Origin: Stenotrophomonas maltophilia | GTDB lineage: Bacteria > Pseudomonadota > Gammaproteobacteria > Xanthomonadales > Xanthomonadaceae | Assembly (NCBI RefSeq): GCF_003970865.1 | Contig: NZ_RXLZ01000025.1 | Location: 1 to 62,541 of the forward strand | Direction: 5' to 3' | DNA: 62,541 bases | Part shown: positions 43,424 to 53,184 of the stretch, one piece after another | Layout of the letters: the number at the start of each line of letters is the position of its first letter | Position numbering within the stretch: position 1 is the stretch's first letter | The notes under the pieces: generated by a model | Database searches by the model: none | Told to the model about the DNA's origin: nothing | What the model saw: only the letters and a program-made list of their open reading frames with translations | Position numbers and translations under genes: made by a program

Positions 43424-44446
43424 ATGGCGGGCATGTCATTGCCCGCCTCTGCTGCCGCGCCCGCCTCGGCCAACCCCGCCTGCGTCATCAACTGCGTCCA
43501 CTACGATGACGAGGGCAGGCGCCACGACATCACCCTGGACGCCATCAGCGATGTCATTGCCAGTGGCAATGGCTTCGTCTGGGTCGGCCTGTACGACCCC
43601 AATGATGATGTGCTGTTGAAACTGCAGGAAGAGTTCTGCCTGCACGACCTGGCCATCGAGGATGCGCGCAACGCGCACCAGCGGCCCAAGGTCGAGACCT
43701 ACGGCAATTCGATGTTCGTGGTGGTGACCACCGCGCAGATGGTCGACGAGCGCATCCAGTACGGCGAAACCCATGCCTTCCTCGGCCCGCGCTTCCTGGT
43801 GACGGTGCGCCATGGCGCTTCGCTGTCCTACGCGCCAGTGCGTGCGCGGGTGGAACGTGAGCCGCAACTGCTGAGGATGGGCCCGTCGTACTGCCTGTAC
43901 GCGGTGACCGACTTCGTGGTCGACAACTACCTGCCCATCGTGCACCGCTTCCGCGACACCCTGGAGCTGCTGGAGAAGGACATCTTCGCCGACACCTACA
44001 AGCGCAGCACGGTGGTGCGGCTGTACGAGCTCAAGCGCGAGCTGAACAAGATGCGGATGGCGGTGGCGCCGCTGCAGGACGTACTGGCGCAGCTGCGCCG
44101 CTACCAGGGCGAACTGATCCCCGACGAAGTGAAGCTGTACATCCGCGACGTCCACGACCACGCGGTACGCATCAGCGATGTGATCGACACCCTGCGCGAG
44201 ATGCTGGGCACCGCGCTGAGCGTGAACCTGTCGCTGGTGACGCTGGCGCAGGGCGAGACGGTCAAGCGGCTGGGTGCATGGGCGGCGCTGCTGGCGGCGC
44301 CGACGCTGATCACCAGCTGGTACGGCATGAACTTCAGCCACATGCCGGAGCTGAGCGAGCCGTGGTCCTACCCGCTGATGATTGTTGGCGTGGGCGGTGT
44401 GTGCGTGGGGCTGTATCGGTTGTTCAAGCGCGCGAAGTGGTTGTAG
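43424..44446 (+). CDS. corA: CorA-family Mg2+/Co2+ transporter
   Basis: The 340-residue protein has a large N-terminal cytosolic domain and two C-terminal helices with the YGMNFSHMPELS signature in the periplasmic loop. It forms pentameric channels for Mg2+ (also Co2+, Ni2+). It starts seven bases after the DUF4105 stop; the first in-frame ATG is used, although a second three codons later is possible. A REP pair separates it from the convergent dehydrogenase gene. Confidence 0.95.
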   Translation: MAGMSLPASAAAPASANPACVINCVHYDDEGRRHDITLDAISDVIASGNGFVWVGLYDPNDDVLLKLQEEFCLHDLAIEDARNAHQRPKVETYGNSMFVVVTTAQMVDERIQYGETHAFLGPRFLVTVRHGASLSYAPVRARVEREPQLLRMGPSYCLYAVTDFVVDNYLPIVHRFRDTLELLEKDIFADTYKRSTVVRLYELKRELNKMRMAVAPLQDVLAQLRRYQGELIPDEVKLYIRDVHDHAVRISDVIDTLREMLGTALSVNLSLVTLAQGETVKRLGAWAALLAAPTLITSWYGMNFSHMPELSEPWSYPLMIVGVGGVCVGLYRLFKRAKWL

Positions 44447-44456
44447 CGCGCTTTGG

Positions 44457-44511
44457 GTAGTGCCGGCCGCTGGCCGGCAACCAGGCAATGCCGGCCAGTG
44501 GCCGGCACTAC
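44457..44511. repeat. Inward-facing SMAG pair between convergent genes
   Basis: GTAGTGCCGGCCGCTGGCCGGCA (44457-44479) and its reverse form (44489-44511) are separated by nine bases. The dimer can form either two hairpins or one long one and probably terminates both corA and the dehydrogenase gene. Confidence 0.88.
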
Positions 44512-44520
44512 CGTTCGGCA

Positions 44521-45885
44521 TCAAGCCACGTAAACGGTCTTGATGTTCATGAACTCATGGATGCCGTGGTCGGCCAGCTCCCGACCGAAGCCGGACTGCT
44601 TGCTGCCACCGAACGGCAACCGCGCATCGCTCTTGACGATGGCGTTGACGAACGCTGCACCGCATTCCATGCGCTGGGCGAAACGTTCGCCGCGCACCGG
44701 GTCGCGCGTCCACACGCTGCCGCCCAGGCCGAAGCGGGTGTCGTTGGCCACGCGCAGTGCCTCGGCCTCATCCTTGACCCGGATCACCGCAGCGACAGGC
44801 CCAAACAGCTCCTCGTCGTAGGCCGGCATGCCCGGGCCGACCTGATCGAGCACGGTCGCCGGATAGCCGGCATGTGTACCGGCAATCGTCTCACCACCCA
44901 GCAGCACCCGCGCGCCCTTGGCCACGCTGGCCTGCACCTGCTTGTGCAGTTCGTCGCGCAGGTCGGCACGGGCCATCGGCGCCAGCGTGGTGCCGCGTTC
45001 GTCTGGATCGCCATACTGGCGCTGGCCCGCCGCTTCAACGAAGCGCCGGGTGAAGTCATCGGCCACCGCATCGACCACGATGAAGCGCTTGGCCGCAATG
45101 CAGGTCTGCCCGCTGTTGTCGAAGCGCGACTTCACCGCCGCCGCCACGGTCTTGTCGAGATCGGCATCGTCGAGCACCACGAAGGCATCGCTGCCACCCA
45201 GTTCCATCACCGACTTCTTCAGCTGGCTGCCGGCATTGGAGGCGATCGAGCGCCCTGCCCGCTCGCTGCCGGTCAGCGTCACCGCCTTCACCCGCGCGTC
45301 GCGCAGCACCTCGGCAGCCTGGTCGTTGTCGATGTGCAGTACATCGAACACGCCATCCGGAAGCCCGCCGTCACGGCACACCGCCAGGATCAGGTCAGCG
45401 CACTGCGGCACGTTGCTGGCGTGCTTGAGCAGGGCCACGTTGCCAGCCATGAACGCCGGGGCCAGGAAACGGAACACCTGCCAGATCGGGAAATTCCACG
45501 GCATCACCGCGAACACACAGCCGATCGGCTCGTAGCGCACATAGCTGCGCTGGGCTTCGGTGTCGATCAGCTGCGGCTTGAGATAGTCGGCCGCGTGGTC
45601 GGCGTAGTACTCGCAGGCGGCAGCGCACTTGTCGACCTCGGCCAGCGCCTCGGCCTTGAGCTTGCCCATCTCGTGGGTCATGGCCCGCTGCAGGTCATCA
45701 CGACGGGCGCGCAGCTGCGCGGCGATCTGGCGCAGGATGGCACCGCGATCCTGCAACGAGCGATCGGCCCAACCGGGGAAGGCATCGGCAGCGGCCTGCA
45801 GGCGCTGCTCGATGTCGGCTGCGCCCATCAGTTCATGGCGGTAGGTCACCTGGCCGGTAGCCGGGTCGATGATCTCGACGGTCAT
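44521..45885 (-). CDS. NAD(P)-dependent succinate-semialdehyde-type dehydrogenase
   Basis: The 454-residue aldehyde dehydrogenase shows FAVMPWNFPIWQ, the glutamate in VMELGGSDAFVVL and the nucleophile cysteine in NSGQTCIAAKRFIV. Its short N-terminus and sequence resemble Sad (YneI) more than GabD. In this locus it would oxidise succinate semialdehyde, or gamma-glutamyl-aminobutyraldehyde in place of PuuC, from putrescine. It follows potI on the same strand with an 82-bp gap. Confidence 0.88.
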   Translation of the reverse strand: MTVEIIDPATGQVTYRHELMGAADIEQRLQAAADAFPGWADRSLQDRGAILRQIAAQLRARRDDLQRAMTHEMGKLKAEALAEVDKCAAACEYYADHAADYLKPQLIDTEAQRSYVRYEPIGCVFAVMPWNFPIWQVFRFLAPAFMAGNVALLKHASNVPQCADLILAVCRDGGLPDGVFDVLHIDNDQAAEVLRDARVKAVTLTGSERAGRSIASNAGSQLKKSVMELGGSDAFVVLDDADLDKTVAAAVKSRFDNSGQTCIAAKRFIVVDAVADDFTRRFVEAAGQRQYGDPDERGTTLAPMARADLRDELHKQVQASVAKGARVLLGGETIAGTHAGYPATVLDQVGPGMPAYDEELFGPVAAVIRVKDEAEALRVANDTRFGLGGSVWTRDPVRGERFAQRMECGAAFVNAIVKSDARLPFGGSKQSGFGRELADHGIHEFMNIKTVYVA

Positions 45886-45968
45886 GGGGGATCTCCATCT
45901 GGAAGACCCCCATTGTGCGCCGCTGTCCGTGAGCCGGGTGTTGCCACCGCTGTCGACAAACCGTGTGC

Positions 45969-46811
45969 TCAGCCGTTGTCCTGGCGTGCCAGCTGCAGGT
46001 CGCGCTGGCGCCGCTTCTCGGCGCGGGCATTGATGTACCAGCCGATCACCGCAGCGATCGAGACCGCCGATACCAGCAGGGTGGCCAGTGCGTTGATCTT
46101 CGGGCTGATGCCCATGCGCACCGAGGCGAACACCTTCATCGGCAGCGTGGTCGAGCCCGGCGTGGCCACGAAGCTGGCCACCACCACGTCATCCAGCGAC
46201 AGGGTGAACGCCAGCAGCCAGCCCGCCACCAGCGCCGGCGCGATGATCGGCAGGGTGATGCGGCCGAACACGGTCAACCGGCTGGCGCCCAGATCCATCG
46301 CCGCTTCTTCCAGCGACAGGTCCATTTCCTGCAGGCGCGAGGACACCACCACGGTGACGAAGCACAGGGTGAAGGTGACGTGGGCGATCCAGATGGTGGT
46401 CAGGCCGCGTGCCGGGAAGCCGGGAATCGCGCCCATCGAAGCCAGCAGCGCCATCAGCGAGAAGCCCAGGATCACATCCGGCATCACCAGCGGCGCGGTC
46501 ACCAGCGCGCCGAACAGCGGCTTGCCACGGAAGCGCTTGAAGCGGGTCATCACCATCGCCGCCAGCGTACCCAGCACGGTGGCCGTGCAGGCGGTCCAGA
46601 ACGCGACCACCAGGCTGGTCCACATCGCATCCATCAGCGCGCGGTCGGCGAACAGGTCGCTGTAGGCGCGGGTGGAGAACCCGGCCCAGACCATCGCCAG
46701 CCGCGAGCTGTTGAACGAATAGAACATCAACAGCAGGATCGGCAGGTACAGGAAGGCGAAGCCGAGCAGCAGCACGCCCAGCCCCAGGCCCTTAGCGCTA
46801 CGCGGGCTCAT
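45969..46811 (-). CDS. potI: Putrescine ABC transporter permease PotI
   Basis: The 280-residue inner-membrane protein has six helices and the EAAMDLGASRLTVFGRITLP permease loop that contacts the ATPase. The SLDDVVVASFV segment is typical of PotI/PotC. It pairs with PotH and overlaps its gene by four bases. Confidence 0.95.
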   Translation of the reverse strand: MSPRSAKGLGLGVLLLGFAFLYLPILLLMFYSFNSSRLAMVWAGFSTRAYSDLFADRALMDAMWTSLVVAFWTACTATVLGTLAAMVMTRFKRFRGKPLFGALVTAPLVMPDVILGFSLMALLASMGAIPGFPARGLTTIWIAHVTFTLCFVTVVVSSRLQEMDLSLEEAAMDLGASRLTVFGRITLPIIAPALVAGWLLAFTLSLDDVVVASFVATPGSTTLPMKVFASVRMGISPKINALATLLVSAVSIAAVIGWYINARAEKRRQRDLQLARQDNG

Positions 46812-47740
46812 GCCTGCTTCCCTTCCAGCAGGCGCTGCTGGGAACGGTTGAACAGCAGGATCGGCACCAGCAGCAACAGGATCATCGCCACCGCCATCGC
46901 CGAGGCGCCCGGCCAGTTGCGGTTGTTGAAGAACTCGTTCCACAGCTGGCGGCCGACCATCAGTGTCTCCGAGCCACCCAGCATCTCGGGGATCACGAAT
47001 TCGCCGATGGCCGGAATCATCACCAGCATGCAACCGGCGATGATGCCCGCCTTCGACAGCGGCAGGGTAATGCGCAGGAACGCCTGCCACGGCTTGGCAC
47101 CGAGGTCGTAGGCGGCTTCCAGCAGGCGGTGGTCATGCTTGACCAGGTTGGCGTACAGCGGCAGCACCATGAACGGCAGGTAGCAGTAGACGATGCCGAT
47201 ATAGGCGGCGGTCGGGGTGTCGATCAGCTGCAGCTTGGGCAGGCCCATGCTGGTCATCAGCGATTGCAGGCCGGTGAACTGCAGGAACTGGTCGAGCAGG
47301 CCGTTGCGGTCCAGGATCGCCTTCCATGCATACACGCGGATCAGGAACGAGGTCCACGACGGCAGCACCACCAGCATCATCGCCACGTTGCGCGCGGCCG
47401 GCGACAGGCGCGCAATGGCATAGGCCATCGGGTAGCCGATCAGCAGGGTCAGGAAGGTCGAGATCGCCGCGATCCTGATCGAGCTCAGGAAGGCCTGCGC
47501 ATAGATCGAATCGCGGAACAGCGCCAGGTAGTTTTCCAGGTTCAGCTTCAGCGAGAAGCCGCCGTCGGCGTACTGCAGCAGCCAGGTGTACGGCGGCGAG
47601 CCGACCCGGCTGAGCGAGAAGCTGATCATCAGCACGATCAGGAACGGCACTGCGAAGAACAGCAGCAGCCACAGATACGGAATGCCGATCACCGTGGCAC
47701 GCAGCCCCGGCAGCCAGCGCTTCAGTCCGGCCGTGCTCAT
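46808..47740 (-). CDS. potH: Putrescine ABC transporter permease PotH
   Basis: The 310-residue permease has six helices, the LPSWTSFLIRVYAWKAIL segment and the EAAYDLGAKPWQAFLRITLPLS coupling loop. It forms the channel with PotI. The ATG at 47740 overlaps the potG stop by four bases; the open frame upstream belongs to potG's shadow. Confidence 0.95.
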   Translation of the reverse strand: MSTAGLKRWLPGLRATVIGIPYLWLLLFFAVPFLIVLMISFSLSRVGSPPYTWLLQYADGGFSLKLNLENYLALFRDSIYAQAFLSSIRIAAISTFLTLLIGYPMAYAIARLSPAARNVAMMLVVLPSWTSFLIRVYAWKAILDRNGLLDQFLQFTGLQSLMTSMGLPKLQLIDTPTAAYIGIVYCYLPFMVLPLYANLVKHDHRLLEAAYDLGAKPWQAFLRITLPLSKAGIIAGCMLVMIPAIGEFVIPEMLGGSETLMVGRQLWNEFFNNRNWPGASAMAVAMILLLLVPILLFNRSQQRLLEGKQA

Positions 47741-48873
47741 GAGGTCAGCACCACGCCGTCGTTGTCGCGCCAGTGCACCCACACCTCGTCACCCCAAGTC
47801 AGGCCATCGCTGGCCCAGCGCTGCGAGTTGGCAAAGTTGGCCAGCACCTTGGCACCGCTGGGCAGGCGCACGTGGTAGACCGAATGGCTGCCGAAGTAGG
47901 CGATGTCCTCGATCACGCCCTGGGCCTTGTTGGTGTGCCCTTCCGGCTCGTCCTTGCCGATCATCACCTTCTCGGGGCGCAGCGCGAACGCGACCGGCTG
48001 CCCTTCATACCCGGTGATGCCATGGGCGATGTAGATCGGCGCCGGGAACAGCGGCGAGCGCACGGTCACGTACTCGGGCAGGTCCTCGTCGATCACCCCG
48101 TCGAACAGGTTGACCGAACCGATGAACTCGGCGACGAAGCGGTTGGCCGGCTGCTCGTAGACCTCGTCCGGCTTGCCGACCTGCTGGATCCAGCCGGCAT
48201 CCATCACTGCGATGCGGGTAGCCATGGTCATCGCTTCTTCCTGGTCGTGGGTGACCATCACGCAGGTCACGCCCGACGACTCGATGATGCTGACCAGTTC
48301 CAGCTGCATCTGCGAGCGCAGCTTCTTGTCCAGCGCGCCCATCGGTTCGTCCAGCAGCAGCAGCTTCGGCCCCTTGGCCAGCGACCGCGCCAGCGCAACG
48401 CGCTGCTGCTGGCCGCCGGACAGCTGGTGCGGCTTGCGCTTGCCCAGGTGACCCATCTGCACCAGGTCGAGCATCTCGCCGACGCGCTTGCTGATCGCGT
48501 CCTTGCCCAGGCCATCCTGCTTCAGGCCGAAGGCGATGTTCTGCTCGACCGTCATGTGCGGGAACAGCGCATAGGACTGGAACATCATGTTGACCGGCCG
48601 CTGGTACGGCGGCAGCGCGTCCAGGCGCTGGCCATCGAGGGTGATGCTGCCCTTGGTGGGCGTCTCGAAGCCGCCCAGGCAGCGCAGCAGGGTCGATTTG
48701 CCACTGCCGGAGCCACCGAGCAGGGCAAAGATCTCGCCCTTGCGCACGTCCAGATTGACGTCGTCGACGGCGACGAAACCGTCGAATTCCTTGCGCAGGT
48801 CACGAATGGAGAGATAGCCGGGCGCACCGGTCGTGTCGACGACGGCGGCTGCCGGCTGGGCTTCAACGGGCAT
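47737..48873 (-). CDS. potG: Putrescine ABC transporter ATPase PotG
   Basis: The 378-residue ATPase has Walker A LLGGSGSGKSTLLR, signature LSGGQQQRVALARSL, Walker B LLLLDEPMGALD and a C-terminal TOBE domain. It energises putrescine uptake with PotH and PotI. In E. coli potF is directly upstream; here a flavoprotein gene on the opposite strand lies between potF and potG, so potGHI need their own promoter in the 273-bp gap at 48874-49146, where I see no other feature. Confidence 0.95.
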   Translation of the reverse strand: MPVEAQPAAAVVDTTGAPGYLSIRDLRKEFDGFVAVDDVNLDVRKGEIFALLGGSGSGKSTLLRCLGGFETPTKGSITLDGQRLDALPPYQRPVNMMFQSYALFPHMTVEQNIAFGLKQDGLGKDAISKRVGEMLDLVQMGHLGKRKPHQLSGGQQQRVALARSLAKGPKLLLLDEPMGALDKKLRSQMQLELVSIIESSGVTCVMVTHDQEEAMTMATRIAVMDAGWIQQVGKPDEVYEQPANRFVAEFIGSVNLFDGVIDEDLPEYVTVRSPLFPAPIYIAHGITGYEGQPVAFALRPEKVMIGKDEPEGHTNKAQGVIEDIAYFGSHSVYHVRLPSGAKVLANFANSQRWASDGLTWGDEVWVHWRDNDGVVLTS

Positions 48874-49146
48874 GGGGGCTCCGGGAGCGGGCGGTGGACA
48901 GCGGCCGCCATTCTAACGGCCGGGGGCCGCAGGGGATATGACGGAGGCAGGCGGAAGCGGTCGCTGGCCGGCCCCGGAGGCCCGAGGAGTGTCGGTTTTC
49001 CCCCGCCACGGTGGCCTGTCCGCACAAAAGGCCCGGCCCCCCTGGACGCCCCTGCGGCCGTCCCGGCCAGACACCACGGGCGACGCCCCGATCTGCAACG
49101 TTTTTCAGAACCGGATCTGTTGAAGGCCCGGGCCATTGCCCGCGCA

Positions 49147-50547
49147 ATGCCCCGGATCAAGGCCTTGCATGGACCCACACTGGTGATTTCCCCGGACAGC
49201 TCCTCCCCTTTCCCGCCCCGCCTGCCAGGCTCCCTGCCTGCACGGCTGCCGCTGGTCATCATCGGCGCCGGCCAGGCCGGGTTGTCACTCAGCGCGCTCC
49301 TGCAGGAGGCCGGCGTCGAGCATCGCGTGCTGGAGGCCGAAACCGTGGGCGCCAGCTGGCGGCGGCGCTGGGAGTCGTTCCAGACCAACACCGCCAACGC
49401 GACGATGGCCCTGCACGGTCATGCCTATGCCGGCGATGACCCGGAAGGCTTCATGGGGGCCCCGGAGGTGATCCGGCGGCTGCGCGACTATGCCGACGAA
49501 CGCTCGTTGCCGATCAGCGAGGGATGCGGGGTACATCGGGTTGGACCTGACCACGGTGGCTACGCCATCGACAGCAGCCAGGGGCCGCTCCACGCCCGCG
49601 CAGTGGTGGTCGCCACGGGTGAATACCGCCGCGCGCGGATGCCCCGGGTGCCTTTCGCGGCCGCGCCAGGCCTGACCGTGCTGCACTCGGGCGACTACCG
49701 CAGTGCCCGCCAGCTGCCCGATGGCGCCGTGCTGGTCATCGGGGGTGGGCAGTCAGGCGCACAGATCGCCCAGGACCTGCGCGACAGCGGTCGCAGCGTG
49801 TCCTGGTCACTGGCCCAGCGTCATTCGCATACCCGTCGGCTGCGCGGCAAGGACTCGATGACCTGGTGGGACATGGCCGGGCGCATCCACCAGCATGTGA
49901 GTGAAGCGGCCGCCGTACTGGCCGGACAACCGGATGCGCTGCGCAAGGCCCGCACCGCCGAGTTCCCGCTGATCTCCGGCAAGGGAAGTGCCGGCCTGGG
50001 CAGCTCGATCAGCCTGCTGGCGATGCACCGCGCAGGCATCAGGTTGCTGGGCCGGTTGCAGGAGTTCAGTGGAAACAGCGCCCGCTTCGCCGATGTCCGC
50101 CCGCAGCTGCGCACCGCGATCGAGGCGACACGGAGCGAATATGACTATCTCGATTCGCTGGCCAGCGCGTACTACGCCACGCGGCCCGAACCACGCACCG
50201 ACGATGCCCGCTACATTCCCGAAGAGGTCTATCTGCACTGGGACCCGGAACCGTCCCCGTGCGAGCTGGATCTGCAGGCCGCAGGCATCCGCTCGGTGGT
50301 GCTGGCCACCGGTTTCGTCGCCGAATGGCCCTGGCTGGACGTGCAGGGCGCGCTGGATGCACACGGCTACCCGCTCGGTGATTTCGGTGTTTCACCGCAG
50401 CCGGGGCTGTTCTTCATCGGCATGCACAACCTGCAGCGGATGAGTTCGTCGTTCCTGTGCAACGGCGGTCGCGATGCACGCGACCTGTTGCCGGCCATCC
50501 TGCGGCACCTGGGCCGAAGCGGGAGTACCGGCTTCGGCGCAGGGTAA
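49147..50547 (+). CDS. Flavin-containing monooxygenase-like protein
   Basis: The protein (up to 466 residues) has an FAD loop VIIGAGQAGLSLSAL, the WRRRWESFQTNTAN segment, a central NADPH loop VLVIGGGQSGAQIAQDL, and VVLATGF near the C-terminus, as in class B flavin monooxygenases and YhhW-type oxidoreductases. The start is uncertain: ATG at 49147 has no clear ribosome site; GTG at 49183 is possible. It lies opposite to and between potF and potG. It might oxidise an amine or polyamine; this is inference from position only. Confidence 0.85.
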   Translation: MPRIKALHGPTLVISPDSSSPFPPRLPGSLPARLPLVIIGAGQAGLSLSALLQEAGVEHRVLEAETVGASWRRRWESFQTNTANATMALHGHAYAGDDPEGFMGAPEVIRRLRDYADERSLPISEGCGVHRVGPDHGGYAIDSSQGPLHARAVVVATGEYRRARMPRVPFAAAPGLTVLHSGDYRSARQLPDGAVLVIGGGQSGAQIAQDLRDSGRSVSWSLAQRHSHTRRLRGKDSMTWWDMAGRIHQHVSEAAAVLAGQPDALRKARTAEFPLISGKGSAGLGSSISLLAMHRAGIRLLGRLQEFSGNSARFADVRPQLRTAIEATRSEYDYLDSLASAYYATRPEPRTDDARYIPEEVYLHWDPEPSPCELDLQAAGIRSVVLATGFVAEWPWLDVQGALDAHGYPLGDFGVSPQPGLFFIGMHNLQRMSSSFLCNGGRDARDLLPAILRHLGRSGSTGFGAG

Positions 50548-50577
50548 GGGAGCCGCCGGGCATGACCCGGTGGCGCC

Positions 50578-50599
50578 AGACCGGCTTAACGGCCGGTCT
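50578..50599 (-). terminator. Hairpin across the potF stop codon
   Basis: AGACCGGC and GCCGGTCT form an 8-bp stem with a six-base loop that contains the potF TAA. There is no T-run. It lies between the convergent potF and flavoprotein genes and may end either transcript. Confidence 0.45.
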
Positions 50600-51695
50600 T
50601 CACCTCGGTCCACAGCCGGGTGTAGAGCTTGTCGGTCTCCGGCGTGTTGATCGAATAGGTGAACATCTTCTCGGCCACGTCGGCCGGCGGGTAGATGGTC
50701 GGGTCGGTACGGATCGCCTCATCCACCAGCGGAGTCGCAGTCGGCACCGGGTTGGCGTAGTGGATGAAGTTGGTGTTGGCCGCGGCAACCTTCGGCTGCA
50801 GCAGATAGTTGATGAACGCGTAAGCGGCTTCCGGATGCTTGGCATCCTTCGGGATCGCCAGCATGTCGAACCACTGCGGGGCACCTTCCTTCGGGATCGA
50901 ATAGGCCACGTGCACGCCATTGCTGGCTTCCTCGGCGCGGTCGCGGGCCTGGATGATGTCACCCGACCAGCCCACCACCAGGCAGGTGCCGCCATTGGCC
51001 AGCGAACCCACGTACTGCGAGGAGTGGAAATTCTGCACGTAGGGGCGGATCGACTTCAGCAGGTCGGCAGCCTTCTGCAGCTCGGCCGCATCGCCGCTGT
51101 GCGGGTCCAGGCCCAGGTAATGCAGCGCGATCGGGATCATGTCCGCCGGCGTGTCCAGGATGGTCACGCCGCAGTCCTTCATCTTGCTGATGTTCTCCGG
51201 CTTGAACACCAGGTCCCAGCTGTTGGCGATGTCGGTGCTGCCGCCAAAGCGCTGCTTCAGCATCTCCACGTTGTAGCCGATGCCGGTGGTGCCGATCATG
51301 TACGGCACGCCGTACTGGTTGCCCGGGTCCTGGGTGGCGATGCGCTTCATCACCGCCGGATCGAGATTGGCCAGGTTCGGAATCTTGCTCTTGTCCAGCG
51401 GCAGGAACACGCCGGCCTGGATCTGGCGGCCGAAGAAGTTCAGGGTCGGCACCACCACGTCGTAGCCGCTGTTGCCGGCCAGCAGCTTGGTCTCGACCAT
51501 CTCATCACTGTCGAACACATCGTAGGTCACCTTGATGCCGCTCTCCTTCTCGAAGGTCGGGATGGTGTCCTCGGCGATGTAATCGCTGTAGTTGTAGACG
51601 TTCAGGACCTGGCTGTCCTGCGCGCCGCCGTTGCCACCGCTGCAGGCGGCGAGCATGGCGGAGGCCAGGCTGAGCGTGAGGATACGCAGCTTCAT
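50586..51695 (-). CDS. potF: Putrescine-binding protein PotF, lipoprotein form
   Basis: The 369-residue solute-binding protein resembles PotF/PotD: LNVYNYSDYIAEDTIPTFEKESGIKVTYD start, MIGTTGIGYN and WSGDIIQARDRA. Unlike the soluble E. coli protein it carries a lipobox, AMLAACSG, with the cysteine at residue 18, so it is probably membrane-tethered. A GGAG site precedes the start. It lies 91 bp downstream of puuA on the same strand and could be co-transcribed with puuD-puuA. Confidence 0.94.
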   Translation of the reverse strand: MKLRILTLSLASAMLAACSGGNGGAQDSQVLNVYNYSDYIAEDTIPTFEKESGIKVTYDVFDSDEMVETKLLAGNSGYDVVVPTLNFFGRQIQAGVFLPLDKSKIPNLANLDPAVMKRIATQDPGNQYGVPYMIGTTGIGYNVEMLKQRFGGSTDIANSWDLVFKPENISKMKDCGVTILDTPADMIPIALHYLGLDPHSGDAAELQKAADLLKSIRPYVQNFHSSQYVGSLANGGTCLVVGWSGDIIQARDRAEEASNGVHVAYSIPKEGAPQWFDMLAIPKDAKHPEAAYAFINYLLQPKVAAANTNFIHYANPVPTATPLVDEAIRTDPTIYPPADVAEKMFTYSINTPETDKLYTRLWTEVKTGR

Positions 51696-51786
51696 CGGGT
51701 GCTCCAGAATGCGGAAAGGGGGGCCGGCGGGGCCGGCAACGGGTGCCAGCCTACCCCCCGGCGGCGGATTTTTCTATTCCAGATGC

Positions 51787-53184
51787 TCAGACGTTCAGCA
51801 GCAGGAACTCGCGCTCCCACGAGCTGATGACGCGGAAGAAGGTCTCGTATTCCTTGCGCTTGACCGAGATGTAGGCGCGGCAGAAGCGCTCGCCGAGCAG
51901 TGCCTGCAGCTCGCTGCACTGCTCCAGTCCGTCCAGCGCCTCGCCCAGCGAGCGCGGCAGGTTGTAGCCCAGTTCCTTGGCACTGCCGGTCACCGGCGCA
52001 TCCGGTGCCAAGCGCTCGCGGATGCCCAGCAGGCCGCAGGCCAGGGTCGCCGCCATCGCCAGGTAGGGGTTGGCGTCGGACCCGGCGAAGCGGCTTTCCA
52101 CGCGCATGTTTTCCGGTGTATCCAGCGGCACACGCAGGCCGCAGGTACGGTTGTCGTAGCCCCAGTGCACGTTGCTGGGCGAGACCTCGCCGAACACCAG
52201 GCGGCGGTAGGAATTGACGTTGGGCGCGAAGAAGGCCATCGCCTGCGGCACGTACTTCTGCAGGCCGCCCAGGTAGTGGCCGAACACCGGGCTGAACTCG
52301 CCCTCGGCATCGGTCTCACCGGCGAACACATTGCTGCCATCGCTCACCCGCACCAGGCTCTGGTGGATGTGCATGGCGCTGCCCGGCTCGTTCTCCATCG
52401 GCTTGGCCAGGAAGGTGGCATACACGCCGTGGCGCATCGCCGCCTCGCGCATGGTGCGCTTGAACAGGAACACCTGGTCAGCCAGGTCCATCGCATCGGC
52501 GTGGGTGAAGTTGACCTCCAGCTGCGCCGCGCCGGATTCGTGGATCAGCGTGTCCACGTCCAGCTTCATCGCATCGGCGTAGTCGTACATCAGGTCGAGG
52601 ATCGGGTCGAATTCGTTGACCGCGTCGATCGAGTACGACTGCCGCGCGGTTTCCGGGCGCCCGGAGCGGCCGGCCGGTGGCAGCAGCGGGAAGTCCGGGT
52701 CGGTGTTCTTCTGCACCAGGAAGAACTCCAGCTCCGGCGCCACCACCGGGCGCAGGCCCAGTTCGGCGTAGGCCGCCAGCACGCGACGCAGCACATTGCG
52801 CGGTGCCAGTTCGTGTGGCTCACCGTTCTTGGTGTAGCAATCGTGGATGACCTGCGCGGTGGCATCGGCCGCCCACGGCACCATGCGCACCGTGTCCGGA
52901 TCGGGGCGCAGCATCATGTCCGAGTCCGACGGCGACGTCAGGTCGTAGTAATCGTCAGGGAACTCGCCGGTGACGGTCGTGGCGAAGATGCCTTCGGGCA
53001 GCCGCGTACCGTAGTCGTGCGAGAACTTGTCGGCGGGAATGATCTTGCCGCGCGCGTTGCCGGTGATGTCCGGCACCAGGCACTCGACCTCGGTGATGCG
53101 CCGTTCTTTCAGCCAGCGCAGCAGGCTGCTTTCCTGCGGTGCGGGGGGCGTGGCCGTCTTGCGCGGGCGCGTTCGGGAACTCAT
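51787..53184 (-). CDS. puuA: Gamma-glutamylputrescine synthetase
   Basis: The 465-residue enzyme is of the glutamine synthetase superfamily: EVECLVPDITGNARGKIIPADKF start, ELEFFLV metal ligand, MHIHQSL, and the RVESRFAGSDANPYLAMAA segment. Within this cluster the natural reading is PuuA, ligating glutamate to putrescine with ATP. A role as another polyamine glutamylase (GlnA2-like) cannot be excluded. The ATG at 53184 overlaps the puuD stop by four bases. Confidence 0.92.
   Translation of the reverse strand: MSSRTRPRKTATPPAPQESSLLRWLKERRITEVECLVPDITGNARGKIIPADKFSHDYGTRLPEGIFATTVTGEFPDDYYDLTSPSDSDMMLRPDPDTVRMVPWAADATAQVIHDCYTKNGEPHELAPRNVLRRVLAAYAELGLRPVVAPELEFFLVQKNTDPDFPLLPPAGRSGRPETARQSYSIDAVNEFDPILDLMYDYADAMKLDVDTLIHESGAAQLEVNFTHADAMDLADQVFLFKRTMREAAMRHGVYATFLAKPMENEPGSAMHIHQSLVRVSDGSNVFAGETDAEGEFSPVFGHYLGGLQKYVPQAMAFFAPNVNSYRRLVFGEVSPSNVHWGYDNRTCGLRVPLDTPENMRVESRFAGSDANPYLAMAATLACGLLGIRERLAPDAPVTGSAKELGYNLPRSLGEALDGLEQCSELQALLGERFCRAYISVKRKEYETFFRVISSWEREFLLLNV

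Noticed and set aside
47773..49146. N-terminal extension of the flavin monooxygenase frame
   Set aside because: It runs antisense through potG; homology begins only after about 49147.
50586..51695. Spermidine-specific binding protein PotD
   Set aside because: Clustering with puu genes and potG-potH-potI favours PotF, although ligand specificity is not proven.
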